A stretch of DNA of 64,000 nt from Streptomyces inusitatus (GCF_014651115.1 NZ_BMWG01000013.1:123427-187426); one strand, 5' to 3'. Positions 18,252 to 26,354 are shown, counted from the first letter of the stretch. The notes: generated by a model from the letters alone, not told the origin. Numbers and translations are program-made.

Positions 18252-19220
18252 GTGAGTACCAACGGCCGTGTCACCGCGAGCCCAGCCACCGGCCTCACCG
18301 CACCGCCCGTCAGCCTGACCGTGCCCAGCGGGATCGACCGTGAGGCGCATCACCGGCTGGACGAGGCATGGCTCGCGGCCGCCTGGAGCCACCCCACGAC
18401 CAGGGTCTTCGTGGTCTGCGGCGGGCAGGCGCTGATCGACGACACCCCTGACGGCCGCACCGAGCTGGTCATGACCCCGGCCTTCGAGGCCCCCGTCACC
18501 GAGACCCACCGCTACTTCCTGGGCACCGACGAGAAGGGCGTGCGCTACTTCGCGCTCCAGAAGGACAGCCTGCCGGGCCGGATGGACCAGTCGGCCCGCC
18601 CGGCCGGTCTCCGGGAGGCCGGGCTGCTGCTCTCCCCGAGGGACGCGGGTCTGCTGGTCCACGCGGTGGCGCTGGAGAACTGGCAGCGGCTGCACCGCTT
18701 CTGCTCGCGCTGCGGCGAGCGCACCGTGATCGCGGCGGCCGGCCATGTGCGCCGCTGCCAGGCGTGCGGGGCCGAGCACTACCCGCGCACCGACCCCGCC
18801 GTGATCATGCTGGTCACGGACGAGGAGGACCGCGCCCTGCTGGGCCGGCAGGTGCACTGGCCGGAGGGCCGCTTCTCGACGCTCGCGGGCTTCGTGGAGC
18901 CGGGCGAGTCCATCGAGCAGTCGGTGCGCCGCGAGGTCTGGGAGGAGGCGGGGGTGACGGTCGGCGAGGTCGAGTACATCGCCAGCCAGCCCTGGCCCTT
19001 CCCCTCCAGCCTCATGCTCGGCTTCACGGCCCGGGCCACCTCTTCCCGGATCACCGTCGACGGCGAGGAACTCCACGAGGCGCGCTGGTTCTCCCGGGAC
19101 GATCTGCGCGCCGCCTTCGAGTCCGGAGAGGTCCTGCCCCCGTTCGGCATCTCGATCGCGGCCCGGCTGATCGAGCTCTGGTACGGGGAGCCCCTGCCCA
19201 GGCCCGGAAACCCCCTCTGA
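18252..19220 (+). CDS. nudC: NADH pyrophosphatase / NAD-RNA decapping NUDIX enzyme NudC
   Basis: The 322-residue protein starts at GTG 18252, which has a GGAAG site five bases upstream; the longer frame from 18021 is antisense-like extension. It has an N-terminal NudC domain, a four-cysteine zinc ribbon (FCSRCG ... RRCQACGAEHYPRTDPAVI), a NUDIX box (GFVEPGESIEQSVRREV followed by WEEAG) and the NADH-specific SQPWPFPSSLM motif. The family hydrolyses NADH/NAD and removes NAD caps from RNA. It lies ~35 bases downstream of the M20 gene and is followed by a hairpin terminator facing convergent mrx1. In mycobacteria nudC is likewise near mrx1 and uvrD2. Confidence 0.93.
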   Translation: MSTNGRVTASPATGLTAPPVSLTVPSGIDREAHHRLDEAWLAAAWSHPTTRVFVVCGGQALIDDTPDGRTELVMTPAFEAPVTETHRYFLGTDEKGVRYFALQKDSLPGRMDQSARPAGLREAGLLLSPRDAGLLVHAVALENWQRLHRFCSRCGERTVIAAAGHVRRCQACGAEHYPRTDPAVIMLVTDEEDRALLGRQVHWPEGRFSTLAGFVEPGESIEQSVRREVWEEAGVTVGEVEYIASQPWPFPSSLMLGFTARATSSRITVDGEELHEARWFSRDDLRAAFESGEVLPPFGISIAARLIELWYGEPLPRPGNPL

Positions 19221-19234
19221 CCGAGCGCCGGGCC

Positions 19235-19307
19235 GGGAACACGGAGACGCCGGAAACACGGAGACGCCGGAAAACGGAGAGGCCCCCGCCGCGGCGGGGG
19301 CCCTCTC
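19235..19307. terminator. Two 17-bp direct repeats and a hairpin terminator between nudC and mrx1
   Basis: Two near-identical 17-base copies (GGGAACACGGAGACGCC at 19235, GGAAACACGGAGACGCC at 19252) precede a strong GC hairpin at 19277-19307 (GAGAGGCCCCCGCC pairing with GGCGGGGGCCCTCTC, one bulge). The two genes are convergent, so the hairpin can serve both. Confidence 0.7.
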
Positions 19308-19324
19308 GGCGAAACGGGGTGGCG

Positions 19325-19579
19325 TCAGGCGCTCAGCGCCTGCTTGACCTGGGCGAGGCTCGGGTTGGTCATGACCGACTCGCTGCCGGCGGGGGAGACC
19401 ACGAGGAGCGTCGGGACGGTCTGGTTCCCACCGTTGGCCTTCTCCACGAAGGCCGCGGAGTCCGGGTCCTGCTCGATGTTTATCTCGGTGTACGCGATGC
19501 CCTCGCGATCCATCTGGCTCTTCAGCCGACGGCAGTATCCGCACCAGGTGGTGCTGTACATCGTCACAGTGCCCGACAT
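19325..19579 (-). CDS. mrx1: Mycoredoxin (glutaredoxin-like, CxxC)
   Basis: The 84-residue glutaredoxin fold has active site TTWCGYCRRLK near the N-terminus, a TVPTLLV cis-Pro loop and a short C-terminal NPSLAQVKQAL helix. It is very close in sequence pattern to mycobacterial Mrx1, which reduces protein-mycothiol mixed disulfides using mycothiol instead of glutathione. The ATG at 19579 has CCGGAAAAG just upstream; the longer open frame upstream is antisense to the uvrD2 promoter region. It is divergent from uvrD2 and convergent with nudC. SigR controls much of mycothiol metabolism in Streptomyces, but I do not see a clean sigma-R promoter here. Confidence 0.92.
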   Translation of the reverse strand: MSGTVTMYSTTWCGYCRRLKSQMDREGIAYTEINIEQDPDSAAFVEKANGGNQTVPTLLVVSPAGSESVMTNPSLAQVKQALSA

Positions 19580-19725
19580 CTTTTCCGGCTCCTTCACTGG
19601 CCCGCTGAGTGTGCCATCGCCCACACGCGGTGGTTCCGCGCACCGCATAGAACATACGTGGACCGTCCCCCATTCCCGCCCCGGGGCGGGCACGGGGCGG
19701 ATTGGTACGACCGGATTCGCCCCGC

Positions 19726-19734
19726 TGTGGACAA
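19726..19734 (-). promoter_or_regulatory. Perfect DnaA-box sequence in the mrx1-uvrD2 intergenic region
   Basis: TGTGGACAA on the plus strand is the complement of TTGTCCACA, the preferred DnaA box of Streptomyces. It lies ~40 bases upstream of the uvrD2 start. A single box could be chance or could link uvrD2 to DnaA; binding is not shown by sequence alone. Confidence 0.5.
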
Positions 19735-19773
19735 CCGCCGCACCCGCCCCCCTGGACCTGGCAGCATGGCAGG

Positions 19774-21954
19774 GTGACAGCAGCAACGCACTCCTCGCTT
19801 TTCCCGCAGGTCCCCGAGTCGGCGGACGCGGTGCTCGACGGGCTCGACCCCGAGCAGCGCGAAGTCGCGACCGCCCTGCACGGCCCCGTGTGCGTGCTGG
19901 CGGGAGCCGGCACGGGCAAGACCCGCGCGATCACCCATCGCATCGCCTACGGCGTCCGCGCCGGGATACTTCCGCCCGCCAGTGTGCTGGCCGTCACCTT
20001 CACCAGCCGGGCGGCGGGCGAGATGCGGGGACGGCTGCGCCAGCTCGGCGCGGGCGGCGTCCAGGCGCGCACCTTCCACGCCGCCGCCCTCCGCCAGCTT
20101 CAGTACTTCTGGCCGAAAGCCGTCGGTGGAGAGCTGCCCAGGCTGCTGGAGCGCAAGATCCAGCTGGTCGCCGAGTCCGCGGCCCGCTGCCGGATCCGGC
20201 TCGACCGCAATGAACTGCGCGATGTGACAAGCGAGATCGAATGGGCGAAGGTCACCCAGACGGTGCCGGGCGACTACCCGGCGGCGGTCGCCAAGTCCCT
20301 CCGTGACGCCCCGCGCGACCCGGCTGAAATCAGCCAGATCTACGCGATGTACGAGCAGCTCAAGCGCGATCGCACGGTGATTGACTTCGAGGACGTCCTG
20401 CTGCTCACGGTCGGCATCCTCCAGGACCGGCACGACATCGCCGACCAGATCCGCGGCCAGTATCAGCACTTCGTCGTGGACGAGTACCAGGACGTCAGCC
20501 CGCTCCAGCAGCGGCTGCTCGATCTGTGGCTCGGCGACCGCGACAGTCTCTGCGTCGTCGGCGACGCCAGCCAGACGATCTACTCCTTCACCGGGGCCAC
20601 CCCCGACCATCTGCTGAACTTCCGCACCCGCCATCCCTCCGCGACCATGGTCAAGCTGGTCCGCGACTACCGCTCCACCCCCCAGGTCGTCCAGCTCGCC
20701 AACGGTCTGCTGAATCAGGCCCGGGGCCGGGCCGCCGAGCACCGGCTCGAACTGATCTCGCAGCGGGAAGCCGGCCCCGACCCCTCCTACGAGGAGTACG
20801 CGGACGAGCCCGCCGAGGCCGAGGGCACCGCCCGCCGGATCCGCGATCTGATCGACGCGGGCGTGCCCGCCGGAGAGATCGCCGTGCTCTACCGGATCAA
20901 CGCCCAGTCGGAGGTCTACGAGCAGGCCCTCGCCGACGCCGGAGTCCCCTACCAGCTGCGCGGGGCGGAGCGGTTCTTCGAGCGCCAGGAGGTCCGGGAG
21001 GCGGGTGTCGCGCTGCGCGGGGCCGCGCGCGCCGGATCCAATGACTCCCTGCTCGACGACGCGGAGGATCTGCCCTCGCAGGTCCGCGCGGTGCTCTCCA
21101 CCAAGGGCTGGACCAGCGAGCCGCCCGCCGGCTCGGGGGCGGTGCGGGACCGCTGGGAGTCCCTGGCCTCGCTGGTCCGTCTCGCGGAGGACTTCGTCCG
21201 GGTCCGGCCGGGGGCCACCCTCGCCGATCTGGTCACCGAGCTGGACGAGCGGGCCGCCGCCCAGCACGCCCCCACCGTCCAGGGCGTCACCCTCGCCTCG
21301 CTGCACGCGGCGAAGGGCCTGGAGTGGGACGCGGTCTTCCTCGTCGGGCTCACCGAGGGCATGATGCCGATCACCTATGCCAAGACCGACGAGCAGGTCG
21401 AGGAGGAGCGCCGGCTGCTCTATGTGGGGGTCACCCGGGCCCGTTTCCATCTCTGTCTGTCCTGGGCGCTCTCCCGCTCCCCGGGCGGCCGTGCCTCCCG
21501 CCGCCCCACGCGCTTCCTGAGCGGGCTCCGCCCCGGCTCGGCCGCTCCCGGGGCCCGGGGCGCGGGGGCCGCGGCCGGCACCGAGCGCGCCGGCCGCCGC
21601 AAGCGGCGCGGCCCGGTGCTCTGCCGGGTCTGCGGCACGACGCTCACCGACGCGGGCGAGATGAAGCTGATGCGCTGCGAGGGCTGCCCCTCCGACATGG
21701 ACGAGGCGCTGTACGAGCGCCTCCGGGACTGGCGCTCCGAGCAGGCGAAGCAGCTGGGCCAGCCCGCGTACTGCGTCTTCACCGACAAGACGCTGATGGC
21801 CATCGCCGAGACCGTCCCCTCGGACGAGGGGGAGCTGTCCCGTATCTCCGGCGTCGGAGGCCGGAAGCTGGAGCGCTTCGGGGCCGATGTGCTCGCCATC
21901 TGCACAGGTCAGGAGCTGGAGGAGGGCTCGGAGGGGGACGACGTCGAAGACTGA
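19774..21954 (+). CDS. uvrD2: ATP-dependent DNA helicase UvrD2
   Basis: The protein has ~726 residues from GTG 19774. SF1A motifs are present: LAGAGTGKTRAI (Walker A), AVTFTSRAAGEM, VVDEYQDVSPLQ, VVGDASQTIYSFTGA, LHAAKGLEWDAVF and RLLYVGVTRAR. After the helicase core comes a four-cysteine motif (CRVCGTT ... MRCEGCPSD, residues ~617-640) and a C-terminal HRDC domain (VFTDKTLMAIA ... ISGVGGRKLERFG). This helicase-tetracysteine-HRDC layout is the hallmark of actinobacterial UvrD2, essential in M. tuberculosis. It is transcribed away from mrx1. whiB7 control sequences begin 15 bases after its stop. Confidence 0.93.
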   Translation: MTAATHSSLFPQVPESADAVLDGLDPEQREVATALHGPVCVLAGAGTGKTRAITHRIAYGVRAGILPPASVLAVTFTSRAAGEMRGRLRQLGAGGVQARTFHAAALRQLQYFWPKAVGGELPRLLERKIQLVAESAARCRIRLDRNELRDVTSEIEWAKVTQTVPGDYPAAVAKSLRDAPRDPAEISQIYAMYEQLKRDRTVIDFEDVLLLTVGILQDRHDIADQIRGQYQHFVVDEYQDVSPLQQRLLDLWLGDRDSLCVVGDASQTIYSFTGATPDHLLNFRTRHPSATMVKLVRDYRSTPQVVQLANGLLNQARGRAAEHRLELISQREAGPDPSYEEYADEPAEAEGTARRIRDLIDAGVPAGEIAVLYRINAQSEVYEQALADAGVPYQLRGAERFFERQEVREAGVALRGAARAGSNDSLLDDAEDLPSQVRAVLSTKGWTSEPPAGSGAVRDRWESLASLVRLAEDFVRVRPGATLADLVTELDERAAAQHAPTVQGVTLASLHAAKGLEWDAVFLVGLTEGMMPITYAKTDEQVEEERRLLYVGVTRARFHLCLSWALSRSPGGRASRRPTRFLSGLRPGSAAPGARGAGAAAGTERAGRRKRRGPVLCRVCGTTLTDAGEMKLMRCEGCPSDMDEALYERLRDWRSEQAKQLGQPAYCVFTDKTLMAIAETVPSDEGELSRISGVGGRKLERFGADVLAICTGQELEEGSEGDDVED

Positions 21955-21968
21955 GCCAAACTCGTGGG

Positions 21969-22007
21969 AAAAATAGTTTGCGCCCGCCCCGACCGTCCCC
22001 ATAGGTT
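21969..22007 (+). promoter_or_regulatory. whiB7 promoter with AT-rich WhiB7-type element
   Basis: TTGCGC (21978-21983) and TAGGTT (22002-22007), 18 bases apart, form a HrdB/SigA-type promoter. Directly upstream of the -35 is AAAAATA (21969-21975), a rare AT-rich patch in this GC-rich DNA. WhiB7 activates its own and target promoters through exactly such an AT-rich element bound by its AT-hook, so autoregulation is expected. Transcription would start near 22014 and give a ~650-base leader. Confidence 0.75.
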
Positions 22008-22119
22008 CTTAACCACGGGAAACAGCGGCTTCTCCGAAGCCCTGTGTTCGTGTTGTACTTATCCGAATAGCAGTGACCGGCTCCGGCCGGTCCCGAGACG
22101 CCGAGAGGAGGCGAGCCCA

Positions 22120-22467
22120 GTGATCACGATTATCCAGACCAGCTCCGTCAAGTGCGCCCGAGTGACCGATCGCTCGATGGCCGCCTCCGTCTTCTCGCTC
22201 GGCTTCTCCGCTTCGCTCAACGGGACCGGTCTGTCCGCTGTCGTCCCGGGTGCCCTGGCAGAGATGTCCCGCCTGCTTCCTCCGAACGGGTTCCCCGTTC
22301 GGACGGGCGGCGAGCGACCGACCAAGGCACTGGAAGCAGGCGAAGCAGCGGCGGCAGAGGCCAGGACCTATGCCTTTGCGGCGGCCGGTGCCAAAAACCA
22401 GAAGCACAACCAGCACCACACGAAGTGGGCCTTCCGTGGGCTCGAACCCTGGAGCGATCCAGCCTGA
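22120..22467 (+). CDS. Upstream ORF in the whiB7 leader
   Basis: GTG at 22120 follows an excellent GAGAGGAGG site nine bases upstream and opens a 115-codon frame ending 22 bases before the attenuator hairpin. The peptide (MITIIQTSSVKCARV at its start, HHTKWAFRGLEPW near its end) matches no enzyme family I recognise. Leaders of whiB7/wblC in mycobacteria and Streptomyces contain an uORF whose translation state decides whether transcription passes an intrinsic terminator; this gene has the right place, ribosome site and terminator. Codon bias is weaker than in neighbouring genes, as expected for a sensor peptide. I infer that ribosome stalling on it by antibiotics or starvation would favour read-through into whiB7. 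Confidence 0.65.
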   Translation: MITIIQTSSVKCARVTDRSMAASVFSLGFSASLNGTGLSAVVPGALAEMSRLLPPNGFPVRTGGERPTKALEAGEAAAAEARTYAFAAAGAKNQKHNQHHTKWAFRGLEPWSDPA

Positions 22468-22488
22468 TCTGATCAGGCCGGCGCCTTC

Positions 22489-22531
22489 AGGGCCGCGGAA
22501 TCCCACTCGGGATCCGCGGCCCTTCTGTTTT
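22489..22531 (+). terminator. Attenuator (intrinsic terminator) in the whiB7 leader
   Basis: AGGGCCGCGGA (22489-22499) pairs with TCCGCGGCCCT (22513-22523), and an inner TCCC/GGGA stem stacks after one bulge. TTCTGTTTT follows, one of the few real U-tracts in the window. It lies between the uORF stop and whiB7, ~130 bases before the whiB7 start, as expected for transcription attenuation. Confidence 0.8.
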
Positions 22532-22660
22532 CCCTGAACCAGGGGAACCGGAGCGAAGGGGCCTCGGGACAGCAGCACCCCGGTACCAGCCCCCCGGCCC
22601 CGCCGGGGGACCCGCAACCGGCCGACAGGCCGGACCGACCAGACGAGGAACGACACCACC

Positions 22661-23047
22661 GTGCAACTCGAAGCGCACGCCCCGTCCGTACCGCATTCCG
22701 AGATCGTTCCGCCGCCCGCCCTCACGGAGGACTCCACCTTGACCCCGCTCGCCCCGCTCACTCCACTCACCGCATTGACCGCGCTCGATGACGCCATCGA
22801 GAACCTCGGCGTGCCCGTGCCCTGCCGTTCCAACGACCCGGAGGTCTTCTTCGCCGAGTCGCCCGCGGACGTGGAGTACGCCAAGTCTCTCTGCCGCACC
22901 TGCCCGCTGATGGAGGCATGCCTCGCGGGCGCTCAGGAGCGTCGCGAGCCTTGGGGCGTCTGGGGCGGAGAGCTCTTCGTCCAGGGTGTCGTCGTCGCCC
23001 GGAAGCGTCCGCGTGGCCGTCCGCGCAAGAACCCGGTCTCGGCATGA
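22661..23047 (+). CDS. whiB7: WhiB-family transcription factor WhiB7 (WblC)
   Basis: The 128-residue protein has the four WhiB cysteines (C55, C78, C81, C87) that hold a 4Fe-4S cluster, the G-V-W-G-G turn at ~99-103 that contacts sigma factor region 4, and a C-terminal AT-hook RGRPRK (~118-123). The AT-hook is what separates WhiB7 from other WhiB proteins. WhiB7 switches on intrinsic resistance to ribosome-targeting antibiotics. The GTG 22661 start has no strong ribosome site beyond GACGAGGAA; the residues before C55 are Pro/Leu/Thr-rich and may vary. Expression is probably set by the AT-rich autoregulated promoter, the uORF and the attenuator upstream. Its stop overlaps the next ATG. Confidence 0.93.
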   Translation: MQLEAHAPSVPHSEIVPPPALTEDSTLTPLAPLTPLTALTALDDAIENLGVPVPCRSNDPEVFFAESPADVEYAKSLCRTCPLMEACLAGAQERREPWGVWGGELFVQGVVVARKRPRGRPRKNPVSA

Positions 23048-23367
23048 ACGTCATCGGGACCATCGACCGCCCCTCCACGCACGATCCCAAGAAGCAGGCC
23101 CCCATGCCCACTTCCACGAGCGAGCCCTCCGGCTCCGCCGCCCCAGTAGTCACCACCATCGGCGCGACCGCCTCGCGTCAGAACAGGACCCGTGAGATGC
23201 AACTCATCCCAGAAGCGCTCGCCCGTGCGCATATGCACGAGCGCATGCGGGAAGCCGACGCGGAACGCCGGGCCGTGCGCCTGGTCGCCGCCCGGCGCAT
23301 GCAGCGCCGCGCGGAGCGTGTCTCCCTGCGCGCCCGTCGTGCGCTCGCCATGGCCGTCATGAACTGA
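23044..23367 (+). CDS. Small basic protein translationally coupled to whiB7
   Basis: ATG 23044 overlaps the whiB7 stop (ATGA). The 107-residue product has a low-complexity Ser/Thr/Pro N-terminal half and a strongly basic helical C-terminal half (LARAHMHERMREADAERR then alternating Arg/Ala). No known domain is recognised. ATG 23197 (MQLIPEAL), with an AGGA site upstream, is an alternative start that would give ~56 residues covering only the helical half, which looks the more conserved part. A large inverted repeat follows. The basic character could fit nucleic-acid or ribosome binding, which is a guess from composition and position. Confidence 0.6.
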   Translation: MNVIGTIDRPSTHDPKKQAPMPTSTSEPSGSAAPVVTTIGATASRQNRTREMQLIPEALARAHMHERMREADAERRAVRLVAARRMQRRAERVSLRARRALAMAVMN

Positions 23368-23383
23368 CGACGGCCCAGTACTC

Positions 23384-23419
23384 CCGCGGGGACCGGTCCG
23401 AACGGACCGGTCCCCGCGG
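23384..23419. terminator. Long hairpin after the whiB7 operon
   Basis: A perfect 17-bp inverted repeat (CCGCGGGGACCGGTCCG / CGGACCGGTCCCCGCGG) with an AA centre lies 16 bases after the small basic gene. It has no U-tract but is a typical actinobacterial terminator. Confidence 0.75.
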
Positions 23420-23464
23420 TGCGTTGTCCCGGCCCCGGGGCCGGTGCGGGGTTATCGTCACCGG

Positions 23465-23665
23465 GTGGACCAGCAGCAGAGCCCCCGCCCGGTGCGACCG
23501 GGTGCCGAGAGCACCGTGTGTTCCCACTGCGGCGAGGTCGCGGAGGGGACCCAGCCCACCTGGACCTGCTCCGTGGAGAACCACACCCGTCACTACTTCT
23601 GCGAGGCCTGCGCCCGGGCCAACCTCCGCGCCATCGAGAGCCGCCTCGATTCCGCCTGGTGGTGA
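23465..23665 (+). CDS. Small zinc-ribbon-like protein
   Basis: The 66-residue protein from GTG 23465 has two Cys pairs, VCSHCGE and FCEACA, with further Cys/His (WTCSVENHTRHYF) between, so it probably folds around one zinc ion. The tail LRAIESRLDSAWW is helical and conserved-looking. It has no domain name I can give. It lies between the whiB7 operon terminator and a convergent ABC1-kinase gene, and is probably cytoplasmic. Codon use is normal for the genome, supporting a real gene despite its size. Confidence 0.65.
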   Translation: MDQQQSPRPVRPGAESTVCSHCGEVAEGTQPTWTCSVENHTRHYFCEACARANLRAIESRLDSAWW

Positions 23666-23699
23666 CCCGCCCCCGGCGGCCCCCGGCGGCCCGCCCCGG

Positions 23700-25127
23700 T
23701 TACGCCGGGGCCTCGACCGCCGTGCCGTCGGGATCCTCGGCCTCCGCCGCCTTCTCCGCCGGGCCCGGCTCCTCCGCCTCGTGCCCGGGGGCCGTCTCGT
23801 ACTCGGGGAGGAACCCGGGCAGCCACGACTCCAGCTCGTCCCGCAGCCGCACCGTGGCGTTCAGCTGGCAGAGCACCCCGATCGTGCTCAGCGTCACCCG
23901 GTGTATCAGCAGATAGGACGGGGGCAGATTGAGCTGCTTGCCCAGCTGGTGCGCGGGGGAGCGAATGTCGGCGATACGGGCGGCCTGCGCGCGCATCCAG
24001 CCCCGGGTGAAGGTGAACTCCTCGGCCTGGGCCGGCTCGATGATCGGCAGCAGATACTCCAGCACCGCGTCCGGGTCGAGCTCTATCTCCTCCTTGACGA
24101 AGCCCTCCTCGCACAGCAGCTCGTACACCGTGTCGGCCTGACCCTCCAGCGTCATCCGCAGACAGTCGCCGATGGGCCGCGGCAGACCGCCGGGCAGCCG
24201 GTCCACCGTGCCGAAGTCCAGCACCCCGAGCCGCCAGCCCTCGCCGTCCTCCTCGGGGAGCAGCCGGAAGTTCCCCGGGTGCGGGTCCGCGTGCAGCAGC
24301 CCCGTGCGGGCGGGGCCCGAGAAGAGGAAGCGGGCCAGCAGCTGCCCCGCCCGGTCCCGCTGCTCCTCGGTGCCCTCGGAGATCACCTCGGCCAGCGGGA
24401 TCCCGTCGATCCACTCGGTCACCAGCACCTGGTCCGACTGGAACACCACATCCGGCACCAGCACATCGGGATCGTCCGCGAACTCGGCCGCGTGCTCGGC
24501 CTGGGCCCGGGCCTCCAGCGCGTAGTCCAGCTCCTCCGCCACCCGGTCGCGGAGTTCGTTGATCAGGGGCTTGATGTCCATGCCCGGGATCAGCGGCCCC
24601 AGCAGCTTGGCGAACCTGCTGAGCTGGGTCAGATCGGAGAGCAGTGCCTCACCCGCCCCGGGGTACTGCACCTTCACCGCGACCTCGCGGCCGTCCTGCC
24701 ACACCGCCCGGTGCACCTGCCCGATGGAGGCGGCGGCCGAGGGCTTGTCCTCGAAGGTCAGGAACAGCTCCCGCCACTCCTCGCCCAGCCGCTCGGCCAT
24801 CACGGTGTGAAGTGTGCGCGTCGGCATCGGGGGCGCGGCGTCCTGAAGCTTGGTCAGGGCCGCGCGGTAGGGGCCCGCGACATCCTCCGGGAGCGCGGAC
24901 TCGAAGACGGACATGGCCTGCCCGAACTTCATCGCCCCTCCCTTCAGCTCACCGAGGACCCGGAAGAGCTGGTCCGCCGTGCGCTGCTGAAGCTCGCGGG
25001 CGACTATCTCGGCGGACTTGCCGCCGATCCGTTTGCCCAGCCCCCAGGTCGCCCGGCCGGCGAACCCCAATGGCAGTGCGGCCAACTTGGCGGTACGGGT
25101 GACCGCTTTCCGGGGAAGATCAGACAT
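23700..25127 (-). CDS. ABC1/UbiB-family atypical kinase
   Basis: The 475-residue protein starts at ATG 25127, six bases after a perfect GGAGG site; the ATG 12 bases upstream is less likely. Family landmarks are ELKGGAMKFGQAMS (the KxGQ motif that blocks the nucleotide pocket), AASIGQVHRA in place of the Gly-rich loop, the Lys of VAVKVQYPG, LLHADPHPGNFR (catalytic and metal-binding loop) and GVLDFGTVDRLP (DFG equivalent). ABC1/COQ8-type proteins are ATPases linked to isoprenoid or quinone lipids. The mycobacterial homologue beside whiB7 (Rv3197) has been linked to macrolide resistance, which fits the neighbourhood. There is a Glu/Ala-rich low-complexity C-terminus. Confidence 0.92.
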   Translation of the reverse strand: MSDLPRKAVTRTAKLAALPLGFAGRATWGLGKRIGGKSAEIVARELQQRTADQLFRVLGELKGGAMKFGQAMSVFESALPEDVAGPYRAALTKLQDAAPPMPTRTLHTVMAERLGEEWRELFLTFEDKPSAAASIGQVHRAVWQDGREVAVKVQYPGAGEALLSDLTQLSRFAKLLGPLIPGMDIKPLINELRDRVAEELDYALEARAQAEHAAEFADDPDVLVPDVVFQSDQVLVTEWIDGIPLAEVISEGTEEQRDRAGQLLARFLFSGPARTGLLHADPHPGNFRLLPEEDGEGWRLGVLDFGTVDRLPGGLPRPIGDCLRMTLEGQADTVYELLCEEGFVKEEIELDPDAVLEYLLPIIEPAQAEEFTFTRGWMRAQAARIADIRSPAHQLGKQLNLPPSYLLIHRVTLSTIGVLCQLNATVRLRDELESWLPGFLPEYETAPGHEAEEPGPAEKAAEAEDPDGTAVEAPA

Positions 25128-25193
25128 ATACCCCTCCAAAAACCCAGCAGGCCCTGCCGTGTGCGCCGTACGGCCCGAGTCCGTCGACGGCGA

Positions 25194-26354
25194 TTACCCG
25201 GCCATTGTCTCGTGAGGAGGGCCGAAGCCCGAGGTGTCCTGCCCCTCACTTTTCCCCCGTGAGCCGCAGACGCACTCCGGATGCGGTGTGATCCGCTCGG
25301 ACCGCCAGTCGAGCAGCGGCAGCGAGGTCTCCCAGCGGGCTCCCGTGCTCGTCGGCAGCTCCCCGTCCAGGAAAGACAGCGCATGGGCCGCGGCGGTGCC
25401 CGCGACCGCGGCGGCGAGAGCGATGTCACAGGCCGGCACCGGATTCCGCCGCCGCCCCGAGCGCCACTGGGCCAGCAGCCTCGGCCAGCCCGGGTCCTCC
25501 CCGGTCCGGTTCAGCTCCAGACAGCCCGCGCATCCGGTGCCGCCGGGCAGCACCAGCGGGCCGATCACACCCGTCGCCTCGATGACCCCCGCGTAGAGAT
25601 GAGGGGTCCCGGTGGCGATCCACTCCGAAGCCGCCGCCGGATCGGGAGCGTAGGCCGCCAGCCCGTCACGAGGGCAGACGACGATCAGTGACAGCCCGGC
25701 CTCGCCACCTCCCTCCGCCCGTGCGCCGTCCCGCCCGGCACCGGCCGAGCGCGGCTGCGGTATCGGCGCGGACCGGCGGACCAGCCGCCGCGCCGCCGCC
25801 TCCCGCCGCTCGCCGACCGCCTCCTGAGGCAGCCCGCCGGGCGACACGTCCCAGGGCTCGGCGCTCCCGCCGTCCAGCACCTCGATCCGCCCCACCCCGG
25901 CGGCGGACAGCAGCCCCGCGACCGCCGCGCCCACCCTGCCCGCGCCCCGGATCCGGACCCGGACGGCCCGGCGCGCCGCCAGCCGCCGTATCGGCTCGCC
26001 CGGCTCCGGGTGGACCACCGAGAGCGCCGCCAGATCGGGGCGCAGCCGGTCGAGGCCCTCCGCCCTGCCGCGCAGGGCGTCGACGGCCGGGCCGCCCGCC
26101 GTGGCGTCGTCCAGCAGCCCCGCGGCCGAGAACCGCCGCACCAGGGCGTCCAGGTGTCCTTCGGGCAGCCCCATCGCGCGGGCCTCCTGGCGCAGCAGCG
26201 GCAGCCCCCTCGTCCCGTCGAGCAGTTCGATCAGTGTGCCGGTGGTGGTGTCGATCGGGCCGACCGTCACCGCGTGTGCCGGTGTCACCCCGAACTGAAC
26301 ACTCTGCCGTTCACGCCATGCCCGCCGCAGGGCGGGTTTCAGCATCGGATGCAT
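25194..26354 (-). CDS. ThiF/E1-like adenylyltransferase-fold protein with N-terminal PqqD-like region
   Basis: The 386-residue protein starts at ATG 26354 (site GGGGGAAG upstream). Residues ~1-110 predict a small winged-helix-like domain (GPIDTTTGTLIELLDGT) reminiscent of the PqqD-like peptide-binding domains seen in TOMM-type proteins. The centre has VRIRGAGRVGAAVAGLL, a ThiF Rossmann motif, with a degenerate remainder. Two Cys pairs, GCAGCLEL and ECVCGS, probably bind zinc. The usual ATP-contacting Arg/Asp residues of active E1 enzymes are hard to place, so it may not adenylate anything. It is transcribed towards the ABC1-kinase gene and divergent from the YgjP-like gene; mycobacteria have a similar gene here. 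Substrate unknown. Confidence 0.7.
   Translation of the reverse strand: MHPMLKPALRRAWRERQSVQFGVTPAHAVTVGPIDTTTGTLIELLDGTRGLPLLRQEARAMGLPEGHLDALVRRFSAAGLLDDATAGGPAVDALRGRAEGLDRLRPDLAALSVVHPEPGEPIRRLAARRAVRVRIRGAGRVGAAVAGLLSAAGVGRIEVLDGGSAEPWDVSPGGLPQEAVGERREAAARRLVRRSAPIPQPRSAGAGRDGARAEGGGEAGLSLIVVCPRDGLAAYAPDPAAASEWIATGTPHLYAGVIEATGVIGPLVLPGGTGCAGCLELNRTGEDPGWPRLLAQWRSGRRRNPVPACDIALAAAVAGTAAAHALSFLDGELPTSTGARWETSLPLLDWRSERITPHPECVCGSRGKSEGQDTSGFGPPHETMAG

Noticed and set aside
19580..19660. Sigma-R promoter for mrx1
   Set aside because: GGAAC-N18 is followed by GCA, not GTT; too weak to claim.
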